Positions 1 to 8,101 of a DNA stretch of 47,052 bases are shown here, one piece after another. The notes beneath the pieces are model-generated. The model was not told where the DNA came from. It saw only the letters and a list, made by a program, of their open reading frames with translations, and ran no database searches. Positions within the stretch are counted from its first letter, which is position 1. The number at the start of each line of letters is the position of its first letter. Origin of the DNA: Candidatus Sigynarchaeota archaeon. Its GTDB lineage: Archaea > Asgardarchaeota > Lokiarchaeia > Sigynarchaeales > Sigynarchaeaceae. The stretch is from positions 1-47,052 of the forward strand of contig JAUQYW010000347.1 of NCBI GenBank assembly GCA_030587525.1, in the 5' to 3' direction. Position numbers and translations under genes: made by a program.

Positions 1-489
1 AGTCTGTCCACCAAAAAATCATCGAAACCGATCTCGCGTTACATTGAAATCGATGGTTTCATCCCTGGCTGCCCACCACCGCCAGGCTTGCTCAACGACG
101 CGACCATGCGCCTCCTGGAGGGAAAACGCATCGTTCTCTCGGACCGAAATCTCTGTACGTCTTGCGAGCTTCGGGCTGAAAACATGAATGAATTCAACCG
201 GACCATCGATACCCTCGTACCCCGGGCTCAAGTGACCGAAAAGCAAGCAACATGCTTTCTCAAGGACGGTGTTCTCTGCATGGGCCCGGTCACTCGTGAG
301 GGTTGCGAAGCTCGCTGCATCAAGAAAAACGTTCCATGCGAAGGGTGTATGGGTCCGCCGTCACAGCATTACACATCGAACGTCGTGAACTTTTTCACCA
401 TGATTCCGCTCGATCCAGCCTTGAAATCGTACCCAGGCCTTCTTTTCAGGTTTTCGAGGCCAAAAATCACGCGAGGTATCAAGCAATGA
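1..489 (+). CDS. [NiFe] hydrogenase small subunit, group 3 (MvhG/FrhG-like), 5' end missing
   Basis: This is the C-terminal part of a [NiFe] hydrogenase small subunit, the electron-transferring partner of the large subunit that follows. The frame is open from base 1 to the TGA at 487-489, so the gene is cut by the window edge; a TTG at 88 is internal and not a real start. The fragment reads through DGFIPGCPPPP (GC at 67-72), the conserved cluster-ligand motif of small subunits, and later has a cysteine-rich tail including CEARC and PCEGCMGPP, as in MvhG/FrhG proteins that carry Fe-S clusters. The stop overlaps the next start as ATGA (486-489), showing translational coupling with the large subunit. 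The subclass (F420-reducing or heterodisulfide-reductase-linked) cannot be decided, because the upstream genes are outside the window. Confidence 0.9.
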   Translation, partial: SLSTKKSSKPISRYIEIDGFIPGCPPPPGLLNDATMRLLEGKRIVLSDRNLCTSCELRAENMNEFNRTIDTLVPRAQVTEKQATCFLKDGVLCMGPVTREGCEARCIKKNVPCEGCMGPPSQHYTSNVVNFFTMIPLDPALKSYPGLLFRFSRPKITRGIKQ

Positions 490-1826
490 GCAATGTCGAC
501 ATTTGTACCCGGATAGAAGGCCACGCGACGATCGAATATGTTGTGGCCAAAAACGAGATCACCGCGGTTAATTTCAAAACCGACGCGTTCCGAGGCTTCG
601 AAGATATATTGCGGGGAAAGCTTGCCACCGACGTTCCGCGCATCGCGAGCCGGATCTGTGGATTGTGCCACGCATCGCAAGCAATCGCGAGCGTACGTGC
701 AGTCGAGGACATACTCGGTGTGACACCACCAGCCGCTGCACGAGCTATGCGGGCGGTGTTGATGTGCGGCGAGCTTGTCAAGAGTAATGCCATGCATTTT
801 TTCTTCCAGGGGTATCCCGACATTTCAAGCGTGTTTCACGGGAAGACACTCGGCCTCGAAGAATTGATCCGGAAAGATCCAGCTTTTACCGCATCTATGT
901 TCGAATTGGTCAAGTTAGGACGCGATATCGCCGAGGTATTTGGTGGTCGGGAAGTGCATGCCATTTCCCAAGTCCCCGGGGGTAAAGCCTTCACGCCACA
1001 GCCCAAGGACATCAATGCTGGCAGAAAACAACTGGAAAAGATCGGTTCGATTGCATGGGCGGTGCTGGTTGATATTTTAAAAGAATACGACGCAGCAGAA
1101 CCTTCCGAGGATTTTGCGTATAGAAACGTTGCATACATGGCCTTGTCGACTGCCCCTGAAGAAAAAGAAGGAATCTACCGGCAAGATGGCGATCTTTCCG
1201 TCATGTTTCCAAACAACAGCGTCAAGCATGTTCCGGTCTCACGGTTCAAGGAATTTCTTTGGATAGAGCCGGGTATGCGCGAGTACGAAACGCCGCTTGA
1301 CCCGAGCATGGATTACCTAGTTGGCCCACTGGCACGTTCAAAGCTCGGAGCCCTTGCAGTCGATGACCCCGATCTACAAGTTGCCGTAAAGGCGGCAGAG
1401 CGGAAATGGAAAGACAACCTGTTCTTCAATTATGCAATGCAACTCGTCGATATCCACGAGAGCGCCGTGATGGCCATGGGATTACTGGACGGGATCACGG
1501 GTGAAACGCCGGATCGCGACGCCAGCTCAAATGAGAATGCAAAAAATGAAGGCACGGGCATCGTGGAGGCACCCCGTGGCACGCTCATCCATCATTACGA
1601 TATCGAAAACAACGGGCGAATCGGTAATGCCGAGTTGTTGATCGCGACGAAGATCAACATCCCGCTCATCAACCGGCTGCTCACGCGGCGTTGTAGGGAA
1701 TTGCAAGATAAGGGGCTCGCGATTGACGAGATTCGCCGCCGTGCGGGTATGATCGTGCGGGTTTTTGATCCATGCATCTCGTGCGCAACTCACGTGACGC
1801 GAAACGAGGATCGGGAATCAAAATGA
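486..1826 (+). CDS. [NiFe] hydrogenase large subunit, group 3 (MvhA/FrhA-like)
   Basis: The catalytic subunit, which holds the Ni-Fe centre that oxidises or evolves H2. It is 446 residues when started at ATG 486, which overlaps the small-subunit stop; a longer frame to 303 would run deep inside the small-subunit gene and is rejected. Visible motifs are RIEGH (residues 9-13), the N-terminal nickel ligands RICGLC (Cys58, Cys61) and the C-terminal DPCISCATH (Cys430, Cys433, His436). Ten residues follow the final His, the kind of tail removed by a maturation endopeptidase in this family. The DPCxSCATH ending and short length fit cytoplasmic group 3 enzymes. All four Ni-ligand cysteines are present and no selenocysteine codon is seen, so the protein should be active. 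It is the last gene of its operon. Confidence 0.94.
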   Translation: MSNVDICTRIEGHATIEYVVAKNEITAVNFKTDAFRGFEDILRGKLATDVPRIASRICGLCHASQAIASVRAVEDILGVTPPAAARAMRAVLMCGELVKSNAMHFFFQGYPDISSVFHGKTLGLEELIRKDPAFTASMFELVKLGRDIAEVFGGREVHAISQVPGGKAFTPQPKDINAGRKQLEKIGSIAWAVLVDILKEYDAAEPSEDFAYRNVAYMALSTAPEEKEGIYRQDGDLSVMFPNNSVKHVPVSRFKEFLWIEPGMREYETPLDPSMDYLVGPLARSKLGALAVDDPDLQVAVKAAERKWKDNLFFNYAMQLVDIHESAVMAMGLLDGITGETPDRDASSNENAKNEGTGIVEAPRGTLIHHYDIENNGRIGNAELLIATKINIPLINRLLTRRCRELQDKGLAIDEIRRRAGMIVRVFDPCISCATHVTRNEDRESK

Positions 1827-1930
1827 CCGGATTACATTAGAAGATCGATGTTCCTCGCTCGATGCACGTTAGATGCCTCATTTTTTGATGGAATCCTCTA
1901 AATTCTAAAGAACATTTTTTAGGTAAACCC

Positions 1931-2134
1931 GTGATCCTTCAAATCATGCCAACCATATCTGGAAAGCTGATTATCGACAAGGACAACAAGCTGTGCGTGA
2001 AAACGCAAATTTCACCTCAAAATCCAACATTATACGATGTACCGCTGGAAGAATTGTTCGAATCCTATATTGATAAGGACGTGCACGTGGATATCTGGCC
2101 GGTCGAGATCCGGTTGAAAAAAGGAGGGAAATGA
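1931..2134 (+). CDS. Small uncharacterised protein (67 aa)
   Basis: A small acidic-to-basic protein of about 67 residues that I do not recognise. It has no membrane segment, no cysteine cluster and alternating hydrophobic residues (GKLIIDKDNK, VHVDIWPVEIRLKK) that suggest a small beta-rich fold. The GTG at 1931 has AGGT about seven bases upstream; ATG 1946 is an alternative that would drop five residues. Its stop overlaps or abuts the start region of the sugar oxidoreductase gene (the TGA at 2132-2134 lies within ATGA), and the strong AAGGAGGG at 2121-2128 inside its last codons serves the downstream gene, so the two are probably co-translated. A partner or regulator role is possible but unsupported. 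Confidence 0.6.
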   Translation: MILQIMPTISGKLIIDKDNKLCVKTQISPQNPTLYDVPLEELFESYIDKDVHVDIWPVEIRLKKGGK

Positions 2135-2136
2135 TT

Positions 2137-3378
2137 ATGGGCAAGAAAAAAACAGACACGCCTGCTAGTGCTGGTGCAAAGCCCGCAGCTGAAAAAGGTT
2201 CGATTCGCTTCGGCGTCATCGGATGCGGGGGCAGGGCGGATGGTTTAACACGAACCCTCATGTCCGATAAACGCGGCGATCTCCTCGCGATCTGCGATAT
2301 CGATCCGGAACAGATCGACCACTACGAAAAAATGGCGAAATCCAGCTTAGGCCATGGCACGAAGCACTACACGGATTACAAGGATCTGCTCGATAACGCG
2401 GATATCGATGCGGTCATCATCGCAACGCCGGATCAATGGCACCATGAAATGGCAGTCGAAGCATTCAAGAAGAAAAAGCACGTGTTTCTCGAAAAACCCG
2501 CGGGTACCAATCTCGATCAGAACCAGGCCATCTTGAAGGCTGCCAAGGCGTCTGGAAAGACACTCGAGATAGGGTACGTCTTGCGGTACTCCCCGTTCTA
2601 CCAGGGCGTCCGGTCTCTAGTCCAGAGTGGCGATATCGGCAACCCGCTAGCGGCCGATGCGCTGGAAGAATATTACGGCGCCTTTCACTTCTACCGGGGC
2701 TGGTGGAAATCGAAGGGGAATAACGGTGGCATCATGATTCAAAAAATTTGCCATGACATGGATCTCTGGTACTGGATATTTGGCAAGCCGAGAAAGATCG
2801 TCGCTTTCGAGAGCCTCATGAACTTCAAGCCCGGTGGCTGGGATTCCAAGGCAAAGACATGCAATGAATGCAAGAACCATTGCCCCTATTATATCCCCCC
2901 CGAGGGTGTCAAGGCATCGAAAACCAAGTCAAACGAATGCGTTTACAACGACCCCCACGACATCACGGACAACTGCAACGTGCTCGTTCAATTCGAGAGT
3001 GGCATGACAATGAGCCAAGGTATGAATTTTTTTAATGCGGTAACGCGATCGGATCGATTCATCCACGTGGTGGGTTCGACGGGTGAAATCTCGGGTTGGC
3101 TCTCGGAAAACATGGTCCGGTATGACAAGCGTCATGGTAATGATAATGACGTGAAATATCTGCAATTCAGCACCACGGGGGCCGATGGCCATGGCGGCGG
3201 TGACCAAATCCAAATCCTAAAATTCCTCGACGCTCTCGTGGAAGGCCGGGAGGCACTGGCCGGCAGGGAGAGCGCCTACTGGTCTAGCATCATCATCATG
3301 GGTGCCCAGATGGCGGCGGATCAGAACCGCGTCATTGATGTCAAGGAGTTAACTGCGAAATATCCCTTCCCGGGATAA
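2137..3378 (+). CDS. Gfo/Idh/MocA-family NAD(P)-dependent sugar oxidoreductase
   Basis: A cytoplasmic dehydrogenase of the Gfo/Idh/MocA family, which oxidises or reduces hydroxyl groups on sugars, inositols and related compounds using NAD(P). The N-terminal Rossmann motif GVIGCGGRADG, the catalytic FLEKPAGTN (EKP) and the HDMDLWYW segment carrying the likely catalytic His are all visible. About 413 residues. An insertion with Cys spacing CNECKNHC plus a later Cys suggests a metal-binding knuckle in the C-terminal domain. I prefer ATG 2137 because the AAGGAGGG at 2121-2128 sits eight bases before it, while ATG 2131 would leave only two. It follows the 67-residue gene with an overlap and converges on the membrane protein at 3430. 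The substrate is not readable from sequence. Confidence 0.88.
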   Translation: MGKKKTDTPASAGAKPAAEKGSIRFGVIGCGGRADGLTRTLMSDKRGDLLAICDIDPEQIDHYEKMAKSSLGHGTKHYTDYKDLLDNADIDAVIIATPDQWHHEMAVEAFKKKKHVFLEKPAGTNLDQNQAILKAAKASGKTLEIGYVLRYSPFYQGVRSLVQSGDIGNPLAADALEEYYGAFHFYRGWWKSKGNNGGIMIQKICHDMDLWYWIFGKPRKIVAFESLMNFKPGGWDSKAKTCNECKNHCPYYIPPEGVKASKTKSNECVYNDPHDITDNCNVLVQFESGMTMSQGMNFFNAVTRSDRFIHVVGSTGEISGWLSENMVRYDKRHGNDNDVKYLQFSTTGADGHGGGDQIQILKFLDALVEGREALAGRESAYWSSIIIMGAQMAADQNRVIDVKELTAKYPFPG

Positions 3379-3388
3379 CACGTGTTAT
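3375..3388. terminator. 14-bp palindrome and T-rich tract at the end of the oxidoreductase gene
   Basis: ATAACACGTGTTAT is a perfect palindrome overlapping the TAA stop (3376-3378) and is followed by ATTTTTCTCC and a second T-run. As RNA it could form a five-bp stem with an ACGT loop followed by U residues. It lies between two convergent genes, so a terminator role is plausible; a protein-binding site cannot be excluded. Confidence 0.4.
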
Positions 3389-3429
3389 ATTTTTCTCCTT
3401 TTTTGCGTGCTGAAAAAAAAATAAGAGAA

Positions 3430-4707
3430 TCAAGGGTTTTTTGCATTCTTGATAGCATACACCACGACCAGGTCCGCAGCGGCCAAGAGTATATAGAAAA
3501 CGCTGAATTCCATGCCGATGCCCGTGAACCCGTCTTCCGCCAAGGTGACGATGAAACCGCAAGCTCGGAGAATGGTATACGGCACGAGATAGAGGATGAT
3601 ATTCGTATCTTTCGGAGCGGAACTCGCACCAGGATTTTCGGGTCTCTTAATGGAACGTATAGCGAGCATGACCCAGAGTCCCATCCCGCATACCACCAGG
3701 GGAATCGAAATTTCGGGGATGAAATCTAGCTCGGTGCCAACCGCTGCCCAAATAATGGCGTAGAGGGCCTGATTCAAAGCATACACGAGTGCAATCGTGA
3801 GCGCCAAGTACACTCCGACGAGCCGTTCTGCATTATGATGCTGTGTCATGCCGGCATTCCCGCTTTCCTTGATTGGCACTGTTTTATTGCAGAAATAAAA
3901 GGCTAAACCAAATCCCACACCGATCCCGACACCAGCGGATGCCTCGAAAAAACGCCACGCGTAATGCTGGATGTTGCTCGCCTGAAAGAGCATCCACCAC
4001 AATGCTGTCGTGACGCCGATGATGAGGGCGAGCTTCACGTTCGTCCAGTCCTTCTGGATGATCTCGAATGCCAGGAACCCGGCGAACAAGCCGAAAAACG
4101 CGAGCGCGGTTCCCGTGTCTTCGAGCGCCTCGCGGCACCCGAAACACGAGCCCAAGTCGGAGTAAATGCCAAGGATGTAATTTGGAAGAACGAGCTGGGG
4201 AAAAATCTCGCGAAAGCCGAGCGCTGCAAACAACCCGCCAATACCTAACCCAATTCGCAAAACCCACGCTCGCCACGAATATCGCTTCTTCGCTCCGGAC
4301 CATCCAAGGAGCAATGCACCAGTGCCTGTCCACGGCACTGCTGCGATAAACCACCAGATATACCCAATGGCTGGATCGATAGATAATGCTGGACCAGGTG
4401 TCATTGGAAATATGCCCTTGTCCCATTGCTGGTACATCATCCAGCCATGCATCCCGTTGAGCCCAATCGCGCAAATGATGCCAAAAATGCTCCAGCCAAG
4501 CCCGTAACGGCGACGTTCAGATGCTACGGTGCAACGCTTGCTTAGTAAATACCACGTGATAGCAAAGCAACAAGCCGCGAACGTGCTGCCGGGAATGGCA
4601 CCGTAACCATACGTGCCACGGACAGCCCAGCCGAAAAAACCCGCGGAGGTGAACAAGATCGTGGGCAAGATGAGGTCGTTGATGATGCGATTGCCATTTG
4701 CACTCAT
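3430..4707 (-). CDS. Polytopic membrane protein, function unknown (425 aa)
   Basis: An integral membrane protein with roughly 10-12 hydrophobic segments spread over its whole length, for example ILPTILFTSAGFFGWAV near the N-terminus, followed by RGTYGYGAIPGS, and LIIGVTTALWWMLFQ in the middle. No MFS motif A (GxxxDRxGRR) or other transporter signature is recognised, and I cannot assign a family. Start ATG is at 4705-4707. It is divergent from the sulfatase gene and shares a 110-bp promoter region with it that contains an inverted repeat (4723-4755). With the oxidoreductase, sulfatase and phosphodiesterase beside it, a role as a carrier for a sugar or for a product of glycan breakdown is a reasonable guess from context only. 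Confidence 0.75.
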   Translation of the reverse strand: MSANGNRIINDLILPTILFTSAGFFGWAVRGTYGYGAIPGSTFAACCFAITWYLLSKRCTVASERRRYGLGWSIFGIICAIGLNGMHGWMMYQQWDKGIFPMTPGPALSIDPAIGYIWWFIAAVPWTGTGALLLGWSGAKKRYSWRAWVLRIGLGIGGLFAALGFREIFPQLVLPNYILGIYSDLGSCFGCREALEDTGTALAFFGLFAGFLAFEIIQKDWTNVKLALIIGVTTALWWMLFQASNIQHYAWRFFEASAGVGIGVGFGLAFYFCNKTVPIKESGNAGMTQHHNAERLVGVYLALTIALVYALNQALYAIIWAAVGTELDFIPEISIPLVVCGMGLWVMLAIRSIKRPENPGASSAPKDTNIILYLVPYTILRACGFIVTLAEDGFTGIGMEFSVFYILLAAADLVVVYAIKNAKNP

Positions 4708-4722
4708 GATTATCGTTTCTTG

Positions 4723-4755
4723 ATGATTTAATACACCCGCGTATATTCAAATCAT
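4723..4755. promoter_or_regulatory. Inverted repeat in the divergent membrane protein/sulfatase promoter
   Basis: ATGATTT (4723-4729) and AAATCAT (4749-4755) are perfect 7-bp arms separated by 19 bases that include a TATA-like GTATATT. The site lies in the short region between two divergent starts (4707 minus, 4818 plus), so a regulator bound here could control both genes. The arm spacing of 19 recurs in the RhaM/UroD divergent promoter. Confidence 0.4.
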
Positions 4756-4817
4756 ACCAATTGTCTTGAAGTGTGCCTCACTATTTCCCATTTCATATCA
4801 ATGCAAGGAAAACAGAG

Positions 4818-6164
4818 ATGAAGAATCCCAACATCTTGTTCATTTTCAGCGATCAGCAGCGCTGGGATACCATCGGTGTTTACGGGCACCAGCCAAGCAT
4901 CACCCCGAACCTAGATCACCTTGCTGGCGAGGGCGTGAGGTTCGAGCACGCGTTCACGCCGCAGCCACTATGCGGGCCGGCACGAGCTTGCTTGCAGACC
5001 GGCAGATATCCCACGGAAATCGGTTGCCACGTGAACAATCGCATGCTGCCCGTTGAAGAGCAAACGATTGCCAAGATCCTTGCAAGTCACGGTTACGAAA
5101 CCGCGTATATCGGGAAATGGCACCTCGCATCAGGCCCGGATAATTATCGAACGAGTCCAGTTCCCGTCGAACGTCGTGGGGGTTACGCGGATTACTGGCT
5201 CGCATCCGACGTGCTCGAATTCACGTCCCACGCTTACGACGGGCACGTGTTTGACATGAATGGTATGCAGCGGGATTTTCCACCGGGCAAGTATCGCGTC
5301 GACGTACTCACGGATTGGGTCATCGAGTACCTTCGCGGCCGCAAGAGCCAGAGACCTTTTTTCCTCTTCGTATCGTTCATCGAACCGCACCACCAGAATG
5401 ACCACCACCATTTCGAGGGGCCCGAAGGCTCGAAAGAAAAGTTCAAGACGTTCACGATCCCGGGGGATCTTGTGGATACCCGTGGGGATTGGCGAATCGA
5501 GTTTCCCGATTACCTTGGCTGCATCAACAGCATCGATCAGAACATCGGCCGCATCCGGACAGCTCTCGATGAACTCGGGCTGTCAGACAACACGCTCATC
5601 ATCTACACGAGCGACCACGGCTGCCATTTTCGCACGAGAAACCTGGAATACAAGCGATCGTGCCACGACGCCAGCATCCGCGTGCCGTTGATCATCAGAG
5701 GACCCGGGTTTGAAGGGGGCAAGACCGTGGACGAGCTCGTGTCCTTGATCGATCTCCCGGCGACGATTCTCTCAACCGCGGGCGTTTCGGAGATACCAGC
5801 CACCATACGTGGTAGAAAACTCCAAGACCTCGTGGCTGGGAAACCACGCGATTGGCGGGATTCCGTGTTCGTGCAAATCAGCGAGAGCCAATGCAGCAGG
5901 GCCGTTAGGACACGGGAGTGGAAATACAGCGTTAAAGCACCGGGCTTGAAATTCTCGGCACCTGATAGCTCCGTCTACGAGGAGGATTGTTTATACGACC
6001 TGCAACGAGATCCGTTCGAGCGCCGAAATCTCGTGACGTCGAAAGATCACGGTTCCAAGAGACAACAATTGAAGGATCTTTTAATTCAATGCATGACACA
6101 AGCGGGAGAAAAACCGCCGGAGATCATTCCCCGGCATGGCCGCGCATGGCACTGGTTCCATTGA
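4818..6164 (+). CDS. Cys-type sulfatase (arylsulfatase family)
   Basis: A sulfate-ester hydrolase of the alkaline-phosphatase superfamily, 448 residues. The N-terminal metal site IFSDQQ (Asp12) is followed by LCGPARACLQTGRYP; Cys52 in the CxPxR motif (Cys52, Pro54, Arg56) is the residue that must be converted to formylglycine for activity. Further family signatures are IIYTSDHGCH and the later IRVPLIIRGPG. I start at ATG 4818, preceded by AAGGA at a good distance; a GTG at 4773 would add 15 residues that do not fit the family N-terminus. No signal peptide is seen, so it is probably cytoplasmic, acting on imported sulfated sugars. The likely phosphodiesterase starts about 35 bases downstream on the same strand. 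Confidence 0.9.
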   Translation: MKNPNILFIFSDQQRWDTIGVYGHQPSITPNLDHLAGEGVRFEHAFTPQPLCGPARACLQTGRYPTEIGCHVNNRMLPVEEQTIAKILASHGYETAYIGKWHLASGPDNYRTSPVPVERRGGYADYWLASDVLEFTSHAYDGHVFDMNGMQRDFPPGKYRVDVLTDWVIEYLRGRKSQRPFFLFVSFIEPHHQNDHHHFEGPEGSKEKFKTFTIPGDLVDTRGDWRIEFPDYLGCINSIDQNIGRIRTALDELGLSDNTLIIYTSDHGCHFRTRNLEYKRSCHDASIRVPLIIRGPGFEGGKTVDELVSLIDLPATILSTAGVSEIPATIRGRKLQDLVAGKPRDWRDSVFVQISESQCSRAVRTREWKYSVKAPGLKFSAPDSSVYEEDCLYDLQRDPFERRNLVTSKDHGSKRQQLKDLLIQCMTQAGEKPPEIIPRHGRAWHWFH

Positions 6165-6198
6165 AATTAAATCCTATAAAGAAAAGAGAGAAATAATT

Positions 6199-7356
6199 GT
6201 GACACTACCAGAATATGAGGGAAATAGCATCGTCAACGTGATGAGCTCCATCGCCAATCACTTTAACGGCAAAAACCCTTACCCGTCTCATGCCAAGATC
6301 CCCGCAAAACTCATGCAAGACGTGAAGAACGTCGTCGTCATTGCCATCGACGGGCTTGGATTCAACTTTTTCCAGCGTTACTTTAAAGATTCTGCCCTGG
6401 CAAGGTATCTGGCGGGAAGCACGACCTCGGTATTTCCCTCCACGACCGCCGCGGCCATGACGACGATTTACACGGGCGTCGCGCCGCAAAACCACGGGAT
6501 CCTAGCGTGGTTCACGTATTTCAAGGAACTGGGCTTGATTGGTATTATGCCCCCGATGCTCACGCGAGGAGACAGGGGATTGCTGATCAAAGGAGCCGCA
6601 CAACCGTCCCAGCTCTTGCAAATAAAGTCTATGTTTGTGAACATAAACGCGCGCGGATATTTGCTGTCACCATCAGAATTCCTCAAGAAGCCATATAATC
6701 TCGTTGTTTCTGAAAAGGGTCAGCAAATCGGGTTCGGCAAGTTCACGGATATGCTTGAACGGGTCAAAAATATCGTAAAAAACAGCCCAGGAAAAAACCT
6801 GATAACCGGTTATTGGCCTGGTGTCGACCAGCTTTCCCATGAGAAAGGAACAACCAGCGAGGAAACCATCCACCACGCGACCGACATCATCACCGAGCTC
6901 GGTAATTTCCTCGATTCGTTCGTGCCGGGAAATCCGAACACCAGGATCTTCATCACGGCGGATCATGGCTTGGTCGACACGACGCCCAACCGCATAATCC
7001 AACTTGACGATCACCCGGATCTCAAGAACACGCTCACCTTGCCGCTGTGCGGCGAGCCAAGGGCGACCTTCTGCTATGTCCGGCCACGTTGCACGGATGC
7101 ATTCGAACGATATATCGAAACGAACCTCTCGCACGCGTGTACCCTCGTGAAGACGGAGGATGCTATCGCCCAGAGCTTCTTCGGAAAGTTCGAGCCGCAT
7201 CCCCGCCTCTTCGATCGAGCTGGGGATTACATATTGCTCATGAAAGAAAACTACGTGTTGAAGGATCTCTTGCTCGGGGAGACCAGGGCTTCGTTGATCG
7301 GCCACCACGGCGGAACGAGCGAGGATGAAATGCTCGTGCCTTTATTCATCGGATAA
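6199..7356 (+). CDS. Type I phosphodiesterase/nucleotide pyrophosphatase-family hydrolase
   Basis: An alkaline-phosphatase-superfamily enzyme of the nucleotide pyrophosphatase/phosphodiesterase type, hydrolysing a phosphodiester or phosphomonoester. Metal-binding and catalytic features are visible in order: IAIDGLG (Asp51), the nucleophile segment FPSTTAAAMTT (probably Thr83), WPGVDQLSH, FITADHGLVD and the terminal HHGGTSEDE. From GTG 6199 the protein is 385 residues. An ATG at 6136 would overlap the sulfatase end and add residues foreign to the family, and ATG 6241 is a shorter alternative, so the start is uncertain. It is probably co-transcribed with the sulfatase; both belong to one superfamily and may attack sulfate and phosphate groups of the same glycan. 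The substrate is unknown. Confidence 0.82.
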   Translation: MTLPEYEGNSIVNVMSSIANHFNGKNPYPSHAKIPAKLMQDVKNVVVIAIDGLGFNFFQRYFKDSALARYLAGSTTSVFPSTTAAAMTTIYTGVAPQNHGILAWFTYFKELGLIGIMPPMLTRGDRGLLIKGAAQPSQLLQIKSMFVNINARGYLLSPSEFLKKPYNLVVSEKGQQIGFGKFTDMLERVKNIVKNSPGKNLITGYWPGVDQLSHEKGTTSEETIHHATDIITELGNFLDSFVPGNPNTRIFITADHGLVDTTPNRIIQLDDHPDLKNTLTLPLCGEPRATFCYVRPRCTDAFERYIETNLSHACTLVKTEDAIAQSFFGKFEPHPRLFDRAGDYILLMKENYVLKDLLLGETRASLIGHHGGTSEDEMLVPLFIG

Positions 7357-7368
7357 CGGGTTAAAACG

Positions 7369-7381
7369 AGTAGAGACTACT
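7369..7381. terminator. Weak stem-loop between convergent genes
   Basis: AGTAG-AGA-CTACT forms a five-bp stem and is followed by TTCCTTTCC. It sits between the convergent phosphodiesterase and pentapeptide-repeat genes. It is short and may be chance. Confidence 0.25.
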
Positions 7382-7398
7382 TTCCTTTCCATTTCTCT

Positions 7399-8043
7399 TT
7401 AAAAAACGACATCCTTCAAGTTTGCACCCGGAAATCGCGATCCCGTTAAAATGGTATCCGTGAAATCGGCACCCTCGAGATTGCAATTTTCCAAATCCGC
7501 TTCACGCAGATCCGCTCCTTGAAAAATGCACCCTTGAAGATCAGATCTTGAAAGATCGACTTTTTGCAAGATTGCTTTCTTGAAAGAAGATTTGGCGAGT
7601 AACGCATCCGTGATCAAGCTCCCAGTGAGATCCGCGCCTTCGAAATCCAAGCCCTCCGCAACAACCCCTAGGAGATTTGCATAACGCAACTTGGCGCCCT
7701 TGAGCGGGAGGTTTGAAGTCAACTTCTCTTCCATAAAGTCTGCCTGCTTCCCCTTCAAGCCTTTTACCTTCAAGTACACGCCGATCACGAGCCCGCTGGT
7801 AGAGAAGGTCTGCCATATTCCACCAGAACCACCAGAATTAAGAAATAATTCATGATCCCGCAAGTTTGAATTCCATTTCTCAAGCGTGACTGGTTTATGA
7901 CCGCTAGCTATGTAATGCATAAGGCTTTCATCGATATCCTTCACGATGGCTCCAGGCTCCGATGATAACGGGAAATGTTCGTGGATTGCGTTCAAATCGG
8001 GTTTCGTGACTGGATCCATACGCGGTATTTTATGAGCATTCAT
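7399..8043 (-). CDS. Pentapeptide-repeat protein (214 aa)
   Basis: Residues from about 85 to the C-terminus are consecutive A(D/N)Lxx-type pentapeptides, such as LDFEGADLTGS, GCIFQGADLREADLENCN and GADFTDTILTGS. They should fold into a right-handed quadrilateral beta-helix. The N-terminal 80 residues are not repetitive, contain HYIASGHKPVTLEKWNSNL and an SGGSGG turn, and are not recognised. There is no signal peptide. Functions in this family range from DNA mimicry to scaffolding, so none can be assigned here. It converges on the phosphodiesterase and lies 58 bp downstream of a branching-enzyme-like GH57 gene on the same strand, so it may be carried on that transcript. Start ATG is at 8041-8043. 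Confidence 0.85.
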   Translation of the reverse strand: MNAHKIPRMDPVTKPDLNAIHEHFPLSSEPGAIVKDIDESLMHYIASGHKPVTLEKWNSNLRDHELFLNSGGSGGIWQTFSTSGLVIGVYLKVKGLKGKQADFMEEKLTSNLPLKGAKLRYANLLGVVAEGLDFEGADLTGSLITDALLAKSSFKKAILQKVDLSRSDLQGCIFQGADLREADLENCNLEGADFTDTILTGSRFPGANLKDVVF

Positions 8044-8101
8044 TTTTTCATAGCTCGCGATGGTGATTTGAAAAAAGGAAAACGCACGAACGAAGCATTA
8101 T

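Noticed and set aside
303..485. N-terminal extension of the hydrogenase large subunit
   Set aside because: It would lie inside the small-subunit gene in another frame; the ATGA overlap at 486-489 and the family N-terminus support ATG 486.
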